Below, piece after piece: positions 32,965-39,791 of a DNA stretch of 64,000 bases. The notes below the pieces were generated by a model. The model saw nothing but the letters and a program-made list of their open reading frames with translations, did no database searches and was not told the origin of the DNA. Within the stretch, counting starts at the first letter, position 1. The number at the start of each line of letters is the position of its first letter. The DNA comes from Streptomyces asiaticus (lineage in GTDB: Bacteria; Actinomycetota; Actinomycetes; Streptomycetales; Streptomycetaceae). Both the position numbers and the translations under genes were made by a program. The DNA is taken from assembly GCF_018138715.1 (NCBI RefSeq), contig NZ_JAGSHX010000006.1:744001-808000 (forward strand). Reading direction: 5' to 3'.

Positions 32965-33720
32965 TCAGCGCTTGAAGTCGTACACCAGAAGGAATCGAGA
33001 CGCGTCCAGAACCATTCGGTTGAACTCGACTACCCGACCGTCCCCCTGCATCGCGATGCGATGCTGCTCGATCACCGGAGCGCCAGCCGCCAAGTGCAGG
33101 TCGTCCACCTCGGCCGGAGTTGCCAATCGGCAGCGAACCTGCTCGCGGAACTCGACCGGCTTATGGCCAGCCTCCTCCAAGCGGGCGTAGATCCCACCTT
33201 CACCCGTGTCGATTTCGGTGATCTGCGTGTCGCGCGCGAACTCGTCCGGAATGTACGACGTGGCTCTCATGACGGGCACTGCGTCGACGACGTACTTGCG
33301 GTCACGCCTCCACGCCTTGGCCCCTGGCTCCAGGTCGAGTACGCGAGCAACGCCATCCGGAACGCGAGGGAAGTCAACCTGCGGCTCAACGACTTCCCAT
33401 TGGCGGCCCTCCACATCCACGTCCCACATGGAGCGGGCCTCGCCCCAATGCTCGGGATAGAGCCGCTTCAAGGCGTTACGGACGATGGGTCTCCACTCGG
33501 CGAGGAACCATCCGGATCCCTGGCGTGCCTCGACGAGTCCCTCATCGCGCAGCACACCGAGCGCTTGCCGAACGGTCATCAACGAGACCCCGTAGTGAGT
33601 ACGCAGGTCCCTTTCCCCCGGAAGCTTGCGATCCTCCTCGAAGTCGCCTGCATTGATCCGTTCGCGCAGGTCGTCGGCGACCCCCCGGTACTTGTGCGGC
33701 TCGCCGGACTTGGGTGGCAC
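32965..33720 (-). CDS. GntR-family repressor with UTRA domain (KorSA-like role)
   Basis: The product has 251 residues. The N-terminal winged helix is clear: YRGVADDLRERINAGDF, then KLPGERDLRTHYGVSLMTVR, and GLVEARQGSGWFL. From about residue 90 a UTRA effector domain follows (PVMRATSYIPDEFARDTQ). In AICEs such as pSAM2 a GntR repressor of this type controls transfer and excision. Palindromes GCTCTAGAGC upstream of this gene, the excisionase gene and the endonuclease VII gene suggest it controls all three. Confidence 0.85.
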   Translation of the reverse strand: MPPKSGEPHKYRGVADDLRERINAGDFEEDRKLPGERDLRTHYGVSLMTVRQALGVLRDEGLVEARQGSGWFLAEWRPIVRNALKRLYPEHWGEARSMWDVDVEGRQWEVVEPQVDFPRVPDGVARVLDLEPGAKAWRRDRKYVVDAVPVMRATSYIPDEFARDTQITEIDTGEGGIYARLEEAGHKPVEFREQVRCRLATPAEVDDLHLAAGAPVIEQHRIAMQGDGRVVEFNRMVLDASRFLLVYDFKR

Positions 33721-33744
33721 GGGCTCTCCTTATAGACGGATTCA

Positions 33745-33769
33745 TCTAGAGCAACGCTACCTGCTCTAC
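33745..33769 (-). promoter_or_regulatory. Imperfect operator upstream of the GntR gene
   Basis: TCTAGAGC (33745-33752) and GCTCTA (33763-33768) lie 25-49 bases before the GntR start, a degenerate version of the 32868 operator with the same AGAGCAACGC context. It suggests autoregulation. Confidence 0.55.
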
Positions 33770-33826
33770 ATCGGCACTGGTCAATGAGCTCCTTGCCGAC
33801 TTTCGTATCGAGGGCTGGCCTCGATT

Positions 33827-33836
33827 GCTCTAGAGC
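33827..33836 (+). promoter_or_regulatory. GCTCTAGAGC operator upstream of the endonuclease VII-like gene
   Basis: The perfect palindrome GCTCTAGAGC lies 66 bases before the ATG at 33902, between divergent genes. It is identical to both half-operators at 32871 and 32890. Confidence 0.65.
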
Positions 33837-33901
33837 GCTACGGTGGCGTAGTCACCGCGTCGCTGTGAGTGCCAACACAGCGGAAGGGAGCGTCTGCACG
33901 C

Positions 33902-34483
33902 ATGCACATCCGCCGGAAGCCGAAGCATGAGAGCGGCATCAAGTGCGACATCCACAAGATCTACTCGCTCAGCTGCGACGACTACGACGCACTGTGGAGG
34001 CGCAGCGGCGGAGTCTGCGAAGCGTGCGGCTTCGAGCCAGACCGGCCAGAGCGCGGCCTCGTCATCGATCACGATCACAAATACGGTGACGCGGCCGTGC
34101 GAGGACTCATTTGCCGCTGGTGCAACACCGCGCTGGGAAAGCTGGAGAACCCCGACGTCAATCCGGCGTTCGGTCCAGGGCCCGGCAGTTGGTTCCGTAG
34201 CTACTTCCGCCGCGCTTGGTTCGCCCGCGCACAAGACGCGGAGGCCGATGTCGCTCTCCCTCTCGACCGCGAGCGCCTCGGGCAAGAACTGAGAGCCTGG
34301 CGGACCTACAACAAGGCACTCTTCACCACGAACCCGAAGACGGCCCTCGTCCCTCTCGACAAGGCGTCGGTCGCTGCCGAGATTCTCCGGGAGCAGATGA
34401 GCCCGCAGGCGTTCGGCGTTCTCGTCCGAGCGGTCAACAAGCTCGCTGAGGAGCCCAAGCGGAACGGCGCACCCTCTCAGTAA
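33902..34483 (+). CDS. Recombination endonuclease VII-like (HNH) protein
   Basis: The product has 193 residues from ATG 33902, preceded by GGAAGGGAG. The core CEACGFEPDRPERGLVIDHD, then GAAVRGLICRWCNTALG-type (here DAAVRGLICRWCNTALG) is the zinc HNH of T4 endonuclease VII relatives, which cut branched DNA. The C-terminal 90 residues are helical and may mediate dimerisation. It is plus strand and under the GntR-type operator. A role in resolving replication or recombination intermediates is inferred. Confidence 0.8.
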   Translation: MHIRRKPKHESGIKCDIHKIYSLSCDDYDALWRRSGGVCEACGFEPDRPERGLVIDHDHKYGDAAVRGLICRWCNTALGKLENPDVNPAFGPGPGSWFRSYFRRAWFARAQDAEADVALPLDRERLGQELRAWRTYNKALFTTNPKTALVPLDKASVAAEILREQMSPQAFGVLVRAVNKLAEEPKRNGAPSQ

Positions 34484-34806
34484 CGCGATGGGGCGGGCAT
34501 TCCGAACTCTGCGTCGCCAAGTTCCAGCCGATCCGCAGCAGCGTCTGCGCTGACCGCGCGTGCGAAGGGAGCGCGTCCAGATCATACCGAGTCAGGCAAC
34601 TCGGACTCCGCGCAGGTCAGCAAGTGAGCGGTCGACTTCCGGATCTACATCGGGCTGTACGTCACTGGCCGGAATATCGCCTAGCGTCAGCCGGACTGGT
34701 TCGGCAGCACAACGGCCGGGTGCTACGAACACCCGGCCGCCGGAAGAAACCAGCGAGTCATCACCTCGCTGATCAGTAGCTCAACCCTCGAAGATTGGAG
34801 CTCTTC
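34484..34806. other. 323-bp noncoding gap with one strong hairpin
   Basis: No gene is evident in either strand. A perfect 10-bp stem, CGGCCGGGTG (34713-34722) with CACCCGGCCG (34730-34739), 7-base loop, lies 68 bases before the next plus-strand gene. It could end the endonuclease message or act in the leader of the next gene. Confidence 0.5.
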
Positions 34807-35247
34807 ATGAGCGTACTGCACGACATCCCGACCCAGCAGTCTCCTGTGCCCGGCGTCACCCCCACCCCTCCCCCGCCGTCCGCCTCGCCCCGCCTGGTCG
34901 CGGCTGTGGTGCGTGGCCAGCGGATCGCGGTTCCGGACCCGGATTGGTGTGTGCGCGACCACTCGAAGGAGGATCTGGCGTTCTTGGAGGATCTTTCCCA
35001 CGAGGGTGAGGAGATCGCACTCGCGGCGCCCGAGTTCGGCGGGGTCACCGAGGTGCTGGTCGCCTCGATCCGTCAGTGGCCGTTCGTGAACGACGAGGAC
35101 CGGGGCCTGCCCTACCTGGGGCTGGACGCGACGGGCGAGGGTGAGGTCGCGAACCTGCGGAAGGCTGCGGCGTTGGCGTTCGCGGACCAGCTGGTGGCGC
35201 ACGCCGCGGAGATCCGCCGGCTGGTTGGCGTACTGGCCAGCGCTTGA
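34807..35247 (+). CDS. DUF6907-like protein
   Basis: The product has 146 residues from ATG 34807 with GGAGCTC upstream. Residues 20-45 are Pro/Ser-rich. The core DWCVRDHSKEDLAFLEDLSHEG, then VLVASIRQWPFVND and YLGLDATGEGEV, looks like the DUF6907 family of Streptomyces proteins (from memory). Function unknown. A bidirectional hairpin follows at 35266. Confidence 0.55.
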   Translation: MSVLHDIPTQQSPVPGVTPTPPPPSASPRLVAAVVRGQRIAVPDPDWCVRDHSKEDLAFLEDLSHEGEEIALAAPEFGGVTEVLVASIRQWPFVNDEDRGLPYLGLDATGEGEVANLRKAAALAFADQLVAHAAEIRRLVGVLASA

Positions 35248-35265
35248 TCTCTGACTTGCAGTAAG

Positions 35266-35291
35266 GGCCGGGCAGCGACAGCCGCCCGGCC
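35266..35291. terminator. Bidirectional hairpin between convergent genes
   Basis: GGCCGGGC (35266-35273) pairs with GCCCGGCC (35284-35291). It separates a plus gene ending at 35247 from a minus gene ending at 35300. Confidence 0.6.
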
Positions 35292-35299
35292 TCTTCACG

Positions 35300-35800
35300 T
35301 CAGCCCCCGGTCACTTCGTTCAGCCGCTTCACCACGGCATCGAGGTGCTTGTTGCCGATCGCCATCTCGGCGGCCATCGTGTCGAACGATGCTTGATCTT
35401 CGTTGTTGGCGCCCTCGGTACAGGCCCTCGCGGATGCGGTCAGGTGGGTGACGGCCAGCCCCCACCTCTGGGCCATCGCCTTGTCCGGCATCGGGTCTTC
35501 GTCCTTCGCCACCTCCAGGTCGGCGGTCAACAGTGCGCAGCTCTCCTTCAGCCCGTCAATGTCGACTGGGTGAGAGTCTTTGTCGACGGCGTCGAGGTCT
35601 TTCAGGACGGTGTCGATGGTGTCGGAGCCGCCGGCGTTCGACCAGGCGAGGAATTCGGCGGCCGGGTCTTGGCTGGGGCTGGCGCTGGTGGCTGACGGAC
35701 TGCGGCTGGGCTTGCTGCTGGCTTTCCCGTCATCGCTTCCGCAACCCGCGACGGCGAGTCCGGTGAGCAGGATGCTGGTGATTGTGTAGTGCGCGCGCAC
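35300..35800 (-). CDS. Putative lipoprotein
   Basis: The product has 166 residues from GTG 35800 behind AAGGGGGG. It starts RAHYTITSILLTGLAVAGC, a signal peptide whose lipobox LAVAGC would be cut before Cys19 and lipid-modified. A Ser/Lys-rich linker precedes a helical domain (CALLTADLEVAKDEDPMPD). Surface lipoproteins encoded by prophages often change host traits; this one has no known relatives to me. Confidence 0.8.
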   Translation of the reverse strand: MRAHYTITSILLTGLAVAGCGSDDGKASSKPSRSPSATSASPSQDPAAEFLAWSNAGGSDTIDTVLKDLDAVDKDSHPVDIDGLKESCALLTADLEVAKDEDPMPDKAMAQRWGLAVTHLTASARACTEGANNEDQASFDTMAAEMAIGNKHLDAVVKRLNEVTGG

Positions 35801-35859
35801 TGTCCCCCCTTGGTTCGTTGTGGGGGCATGGTGGCAGGTGTGGGCGATAAGGGGTGGCG

Positions 35860-35888
35860 TTGTGATGAAACGGTGATTTGAATAGGTT
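35860..35888 (+). promoter_or_regulatory. Promoter candidate for the zinc/membrane protein gene
   Basis: TTGTGA, a 17-base spacer and TAGGTT, 89 bases before the ATG at 35977. The upstream gene is divergent, so this gap (35,801-35,976) is a natural promoter region. The -10 is a reasonable match; the -35 is weak. Confidence 0.45.
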
Positions 35889-35976
35889 CTCGTCATGCTG
35901 GCCGAATCGAGCCCTGCCCTTCCGCGGGCCGCTTCCGCCACCCTGATGCCTGTCGTCTGACCAGAGGGGGATTGGC

Positions 35977-36333
35977 ATGGCCTACGCGTGCCCGAAGTGC
36001 GAGAAGCCGGATCAGGTTCTGAACCTGGCCGAGTTCTGGAGATCACTTTCGCAGGATGCGGAGCTGAAGAAGTCGCTGGCACAACCCGCCCCGTATGAGG
36101 CCCGCTGGATCATCCCGATCGCGCTGGGTGCCGTGGCGATCCTGTGCCTGACGACCGGCTCGGTCGCGGGCATTCTGCTGGGCGCGGTGCTGTTGCTGGC
36201 GGCCGGCGGGTCTGCGGCTTGGATCTGGCGGGAGTCTGCGGAGCGGGAGGCCGCACGTGAAGCCTGGTCGAGGCTGCTGTACTGCAGGCACTGCCCGAAC
36301 CAGTTCCTGCCCGACAAAGCCCTGACCGTGTAG
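35977..36333 (+). CDS. Zinc-ribbon membrane protein
   Basis: The product has 118 residues. It opens MAYACPKCEKPDQVLNLAE (CxxC), has two adjacent membrane segments (WIIPIALGAVAILCLT and SVAGILLGAVLLLAAGGSAAW) and ends with YCRHCPNQFLP, a second CxxC. A cytoplasmic zinc site held at the membrane is likely. Found in Streptomyces; role unknown. A strong terminator follows. Confidence 0.65.
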   Translation: MAYACPKCEKPDQVLNLAEFWRSLSQDAELKKSLAQPAPYEARWIIPIALGAVAILCLTTGSVAGILLGAVLLLAAGGSAAWIWRESAEREAAREAWSRLLYCRHCPNQFLPDKALTV

Positions 36334-36342
36334 GCGCAGCAA

Positions 36343-36371
36343 AAGCCCCCGACCTTGTTGGTCGGGGGCTT
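36343..36371. terminator. Bidirectional terminator between convergent genes
   Basis: AAGCCCCCGACC-TTGTT-GGTCGGGGGCTT is a perfect 12-bp stem. Reading leftward it is followed by TTTT, so it is strongest for the toxin operon, and it also closes the plus-strand gene at 36333. Confidence 0.85.
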
Positions 36372-36380
36372 CGGCGTTCT

Positions 36381-36623
36381 TCACCCGAGGTGCTTGAGGT
36401 CGAGGATGCGCAACCGCCGAGGCTGCGTGAAGACGAGAAGGACGGCTCGGGTGTACTGGAGGGTGAGCATGCGCTTGACGTCGCCGTCTTTGGGGTGGGG
36501 CTCCGTTGATGCGTAGGGGTCCTCGCAGGCGGCGAGGATGGCGCGGTCGAACTCTTCGCGGGCCTGGTCGGGGAGGGAGTCCCAGACGGCTTCGATGCGG
36601 GGTTCGTAACGGAGCAAGTACAC
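36381..36623 (-). CDS. RelE/ParE-like toxin candidate
   Basis: The product has 80 residues from GTG. It opens YLLRYEPRIEAVWDSLPDQA, then RAVLLVFTQPRRLRILDLKHLG; a two-helix start followed by an antiparallel sheet with Arg-rich strands is the fold pattern of RelE/ParE toxins, which I recall being paired with an 85-95 residue partner in Streptomyces. The partner gene lies 18 bases upstream. The toxin would cut mRNA at ribosomes or block gyrase; which one cannot be told. Confidence 0.65.
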   Translation of the reverse strand: MYLLRYEPRIEAVWDSLPDQAREEFDRAILAACEDPYASTEPHPKDGDVKRMLTLQYTRAVLLVFTQPRRLRILDLKHLG

Positions 36624-36641
36624 GCTGTATAGCGTGCCAGG

Positions 36642-36926
36642 TCAGGCTGCCCCGCGTGCCCTGATTCGGGCAGCTGCTTCCCGGATCCGGTCAGTTCCGT
36701 CGATCCACTGGCCGGGGGGCTCTTCGCCGCGGGCTTCACAGGCGATGATCTCGTCTGCGCGTTCGAGGGCAGCAACAGTGTCCTGGGCGATGCGCTGCCA
36801 CTTGGCGAAGACGTCCAGCAGTTCGTGAGCCGGCGCACGGTTGATCTCGCCGAGGAACCGCTGGGCTAGGCGCGGGTCCCCTAGAGCGTCGCTGATGCGC
36901 TCGATCGTCCAGGGTGCTTCGCTCAT
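36642..36926 (-). CDS. Antitoxin candidate (partner of RelE/ParE-like toxin)
   Basis: The product has 94 residues. The pattern WTIERISDALGDPRLAQRFL, EINRAPAHELLDVFAKWQR and ALERADEIIACEARGEEPPG matches the protein I recall encoded before the RelE-like gene in Streptomyces. It is acidic with a helical N-terminus that could bind DNA or the toxin. Direct repeats of GGTATC lie in its promoter region at 36967-36983. Confidence 0.6.
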   Translation of the reverse strand: MSEAPWTIERISDALGDPRLAQRFLGEINRAPAHELLDVFAKWQRIAQDTVAALERADEIIACEARGEEPPGQWIDGTDRIREAAARIRARGAA

Positions 36927-36966
36927 GGTGGAGGCCCTTCTGTCGTGACGCCCCCACCGTAGCGGC

Positions 36967-36983
36967 GATACCAGCTTGATACC
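36967..36983 (-). promoter_or_regulatory. GGTATC direct repeats upstream of the antitoxin gene
   Basis: On the minus strand GGTATC occurs at 36983-36978 and 36972-36967, 11 bp apart (one helical turn), 41-57 bases before the antitoxin start. A TACGGT that could be a -10 element follows. This looks like the operator for toxin-antitoxin autoregulation. Confidence 0.45.
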
Positions 36984-37037
36984 GCCCTCATGCAGGGCAT
37001 TCCCCCAAGGATTCTTGTAGCGATTGCTATTCGACAG

Positions 37038-37352
37038 TTAATCGAGGATCTCTGCGCGGATTGCAATTGCCGCTGGCATACGACAGCAGTGCGCCCCGCG
37101 GCCGACCTCCTCGGGCCACGCCGTCGCCGCGTATTCGGCGGCGCACCGCAGGTCGGCGATGCTGGTCTGCTGGTCCCACCACTCCGGGGACCGGTAGCGG
37201 AGGTCCCAGTGTCCGGTGTGGGCGCGGAGCCACCAGTAGTGGGCGGCCCGGCGGGAGGGCGTGGGGCGGGCGCACGGCCCGCACAGCACGCTGGTGCGCG
37301 GGGTGGTGGTGACGCCCCAGGCGTGGCCGCATTCGCGGCACTTCTCGATCAC
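37038..37352 (-). CDS. Small zinc-finger protein
   Basis: The product has 104 residues from GTG 37352, overlapping the upstream stop (GTGA). It opens IEKCRECGHAWGVTTTPRT, then VLCGPCARPTPSRRA, two CxxC pairs that should bind one zinc ion. The rest is Trp- and Arg-rich (HYWWLRAHTGHWDLRYRS). No family recognised. Confidence 0.6.
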   Translation of the reverse strand: MIEKCRECGHAWGVTTTPRTSVLCGPCARPTPSRRAAHYWWLRAHTGHWDLRYRSPEWWDQQTSIADLRCAAEYAATAWPEEVGRGAHCCRMPAAIAIRAEILD

Positions 37353-37630
37353 GGCCGACCGTCGCCGTCGACGAACCAGGCTGCGGCCGCAGCCCACCGC
37401 ATTCGGGCCGTGTGACCGTCTGGGTCGATGGCCGCGGCCTGGAGGGACTTCTTCGTCCAGGCGATCCGCAGCTTCTCGAACCCGTGCCGCTTGACGGCCT
37501 CGTTCCGCAGGGTGGCGGTCCAGTCTGGGGTGATGAGGGCGCCGGTGGGTAGGGCGCACAGGTACACGGCCTGCCCAGCAGGCGTGAGAGGGCCGGTGTC
37601 GAGGATGGGGCTGAGTTCCATATCGTCCAC
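37349..37630 (-). CDS. Hypothetical protein
   Basis: The product has 93 residues from GTG; an internal ATG three codons on is an alternative. It contains PLTPAGQAVYLCALPTGALI and KRHGFEKLRIAWTKKSLQA. No family recognised. It lies just left of the tRNA-3'-end-like element and is coupled to the zinc-finger gene. Confidence 0.55.
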   Translation of the reverse strand: MDDMELSPILDTGPLTPAGQAVYLCALPTGALITPDWTATLRNEAVKRHGFEKLRIAWTKKSLQAAAIDPDGHTARMRWAAAAAWFVDGDGRP

Positions 37631-37669
37631 GGCGGGGCGTCTCCTCTGGGTCGGTGATGCAGCGAGTTC

Positions 37670-37720
37670 TGGCGCCCCGCACCGGATTCGAACCGGCTGT
37701 GGATCCCGGACGGGGCTGGG
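37670..37720 (-). other. tRNA 3'-half-like element (possible attP remnant or decayed tRNA)
   Basis: On the minus strand a T-arm (GCCGG-TTCGAAT-CCGGT, 37697-37681) is followed by GCGGGGC, one base, then CCA (37672-37670), the exact 3' end of a tRNA gene. The acceptor complement GCCCCGT lies only 12 bases ahead of the T-arm (about 37716-37710), and no D-arm or anticodon arm can be folded. Streptomyces integrative elements often carry such 3' tRNA copies at attP. Confidence 0.45.
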
Positions 37721-37742
37721 GGATCATGCGGCAGGAAGGGCA

Positions 37743-38225
37743 TCAGGACTCCTTAGCGGTCTCGACGGCGAGCCGGTCGGCGATGGCGCGGACGTCGCTC
37801 GGGCGCAGCCGGAGGACGCCAGGGCTGCGGCGACGCATGGCGCACGTCGCGTCGGTGAGTGCCTGCCGCAGCGCATCACGCCGAGCTTTCGCTTCCCCGT
37901 ATTCGGTTTCCGACCGAACGCTGATGTCCTGGATGTCGTACCGGCCCGCGCATCGGTCCCACACCAGTAGCGGCCCGTAGGTGGCCCTCATCAGCATTAC
38001 GGCGGTGACCGCCCGAACACCGTCCCGCCGGTACCGCGTGCTGCGGAACTGGTCTAGTTCCATCACATCAGCGAGGTCGTGAAGCGACTTGACGACCGGT
38101 CCGTGGTCTCCGCGTCGGGCCATGCGGGCACGGCGCGCGGTTCTCAGGCGGGTGAGTAGTTCGGGGCGGGCTTCCTCGGTCACGGCAGGTCTCCAGGGGT
38201 TAGGCATGGGGGAGTGGACGGTCAT
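37743..38225 (-). CDS. Hypothetical protein
   Basis: The product has 160 residues; its ATG overlaps the upstream stop (ATGA). It contains LLTRLRTARRARMARRGDHG, MELDQFRSTRYRRDGV and RSPGVLRLRPSDVRAIADR. It is basic and helical, compatible with nucleic-acid binding. No family recognised. Confidence 0.55.
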   Translation of the reverse strand: MTVHSPMPNPWRPAVTEEARPELLTRLRTARRARMARRGDHGPVVKSLHDLADVMELDQFRSTRYRRDGVRAVTAVMLMRATYGPLLVWDRCAGRYDIQDISVRSETEYGEAKARRDALRQALTDATCAMRRRSPGVLRLRPSDVRAIADRLAVETAKES

Positions 38226-38782
38226 GCAGCGTCGGGGAGGGCCGCCTGCTCGGGCATGACGGGCAGATCGTTGCTCTCGGCCTCGCCAGCACCGTCCGGG
38301 CTGGTCACGATGACCAAAGCGTCCGTGGAGTCGCCGTAGGGACGCTGTGTGTCGACCGCCTGCTGCGCATCCTCGTGGGTGTCAAAGTTGCGGAGCGTGT
38401 ACTCGCCGCTGGTCGTGTTGAAGAAGGCCACCTGGTAGATCGGCGCGTAGATGCCCTCTAGCCAGTCGTCACCAGCGGCGAATTCCGGGCGACGTTCGGC
38501 CCAGAAGGCGTATGCCTTCTGGTATCTGGGCCGGTCGTACAACTCGTTGAAGCCATGTTGCTCGACCATCTCCCGCCAGGACCGGCGCGCTTCATCGTAG
38601 GCGCGGCGGGAGAGGTTGTATCCGCCGCTGGGGTCGATGTCGTCTATGGCGACGCCGTTGGCGATGCAGAGGGCTATGCGGGCGTCTGCCATCGCCCCAA
38701 GACGGTCGGCCTCGGCGACAGGGTCGCTGGTGACCATGCTGGCGTATTGGAGCAGGGCGCCGCGGAAGAGGTGGCGGTCCAC
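38222..38782 (-). CDS. Hypothetical protein
   Basis: The product has 186 residues from GTG 38782. It holds YNLSRRAYDEARRSWREM, YQKAYAFWAERRPEFAAG and an acidic C-terminus (VIVTSPDGAGEAESND). It resembles no family I know. It precedes the 38225 gene in a two-gene coupled pair. Confidence 0.55.
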   Translation of the reverse strand: MDRHLFRGALLQYASMVTSDPVAEADRLGAMADARIALCIANGVAIDDIDPSGGYNLSRRAYDEARRSWREMVEQHGFNELYDRPRYQKAYAFWAERRPEFAAGDDWLEGIYAPIYQVAFFNTTSGEYTLRNFDTHEDAQQAVDTQRPYGDSTDALVIVTSPDGAGEAESNDLPVMPEQAALPDAA

Positions 38783-38793
38783 GGTGAGGCTCT

Positions 38794-39045
38794 TTAGGAG
38801 TCGCCGAGGGTGGCGCGGAGTTCCGTGTGCCGGTCGCCAATGGCGGTCATGGCGTCCTCTTCGTTGAGCCGGCCGCTGGTCCAGTTGGCCCAGATGGTCA
38901 TGACGTCGGCGGTGAACTGGCGGTAGGCATCGAGGTCGACCAGCATCATTTCGGCGATCTCGCGGGCCGCTGCCGTCGGGGCGGGTGTGCCGTATCGAGT
39001 GGTGCAGAACTTGATCCTCTTGATGAGGTCGGCAGTGTTGTCCAT
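38794..39045 (-). CDS. Hypothetical helical protein
   Basis: The product has 83 residues, opens MDNTADLIKRIKFCTTRYG and is mainly helix (AREIAEMMLVDLDAYRQF, then WANWTSGRLNEEDAMTAIG). A good AAGGAAGGGAG site precedes the ATG. No family recognised. Confidence 0.55.
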   Translation of the reverse strand: MDNTADLIKRIKFCTTRYGTPAPTAAAREIAEMMLVDLDAYRQFTADVMTIWANWTSGRLNEEDAMTAIGDRHTELRATLGDS

Positions 39046-39077
39046 GCTTCTCCCTTCCTTCCGTGAAAGCCTTGCTT

Positions 39078-39248
39078 TCAGTTGTCGAGGTCGAGTTCCC
39101 GGCGGAGCATGCGGAGGGTCCGCTGCCTGGTCTGCTCACGGTTCTCCCGCCGAGCTCGCTGTACGACGCGTGGCGGGTCGGGGTGCAGGCCGAGTTCGTC
39201 CAGGGCTTCGGTCAGTTCAGGGCTGAGGGGGTTCTTAGGGCTCTGCAT
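39078..39248 (-). CDS. Small basic helical protein
   Basis: The product has 56 residues, MQSPKNPLSPELTEALDEL then VVQRARRENREQTRQRTLR and MLRRELDLDN. AGGGGAG precedes the ATG. Strongly basic and helical; DNA or RNA binding is possible. The reading frame is too short to assign. Confidence 0.5.
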   Translation of the reverse strand: MQSPKNPLSPELTEALDELGLHPDPPRVVQRARRENREQTRQRTLRMLRRELDLDN

Positions 39249-39289
39249 TGCGGTCTCCCCTGTGGTGCGGTTGGCGGTGGTGGGTGAGG

Positions 39290-39309
39290 GCCCGGCCCGA
39301 AGGCCGGGC
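39290..39309 (-). terminator. Hairpin between two leftward genes
   Basis: GCCCGGCC-CGAA-GGCCGGGC, an 8-bp stem with a CGAA tetraloop, lies between the 39321-39644 stop and the next start. Confidence 0.5.
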
Positions 39310-39320
39310 GGGGGCAGGGA

Positions 39321-39644
39321 TCAGCGCGATGCAAGGAGGTATGGCTTGCGGGAGCGAGGACCTCGTCGCTCCACGGTGTATCCCGCTGCCTCCAGCGTGG
39401 TGGCGTAGGCGTCGACCATCCGGTGCCGCTCGGCGGCCATCTCGTCGTCGCTCATGCGGTCTTCGTCCAGCAGGTCCGGCTCGGGCATCCGGTGCGAGAC
39501 TCGGACCCCTCCGTCGGTGCTCGCGTCCACGACATACCCGGGCGCGGTGCACTTCCCGTAGTTGTCGCTGACGGACACCTTGTGCTTGGCGAACAGGACG
39601 CGGGCGGCCTGATCGACGATGGGCGAGAACGTGAAGCGCGGCAT
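39321..39644 (-). CDS. Hypothetical protein under operator control
   Basis: The product has 107 residues; I chose ATG 39644. It opens MPRFTFSPIVDQAARVLFA and has ERHRMVDAYATTLEAAGYTV, then RRGPRSRKPYLLASR. I see no family. Its promoter holds an operator palindrome exactly between the -35 and -10 boxes. Confidence 0.6.
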   Translation of the reverse strand: MPRFTFSPIVDQAARVLFAKHKVSVSDNYGKCTAPGYVVDASTDGGVRVSHRMPEPDLLDEDRMSDDEMAAERHRMVDAYATTLEAAGYTVERRGPRSRKPYLLASR

Positions 39645-39682
39645 TGCTGACTCCCCTGCTGGTCTCCCTGGCGATGACTCCA

Positions 39683-39764
39683 CCATAAGGCCAACTGGTT
39701 GGCCATGCAAGAGGCCATCCCGTTGGCCTCCATGATTCTTTGACGGCCCTCCAACCAGTTGGCC
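39683..39764. promoter_or_regulatory. Divergent control region with three palindromic operators
   Basis: On the minus strand TTGCAT, a 17-bp spacer and TATGGT form a promoter for the 39644 gene, and the spacer is almost exactly the palindrome GGCCAACCAGTTGGCC (39689-39704). A related site is GGCCATCCCGTTGGCC (39713-39728), and CTCCAACCAGTTGGCC lies at 39749-39764, beside a TTGACG at 39740-39745 that may be the -35 of the plus-strand gene. The HTH protein encoded at 39792 is the natural candidate to bind them. Confidence 0.65.
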
Positions 39765-39791
39765 TTCACAGTGGCCACCCCGTGTGCGAAC

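Noticed and set aside
34560..34772. A 70-residue plus-strand frame in the 34,484-34,806 gap
   Set aside because: Low-complexity Ser/Thr/Arg composition, no ribosome-binding site and no homologous pattern; it also spans a perfect hairpin.
37660..37745. A complete tRNA gene
   Set aside because: No D-arm or seven-base anticodon loop can be formed; only the T-arm and acceptor are convincing, so it is reported only as a tRNA-like element.
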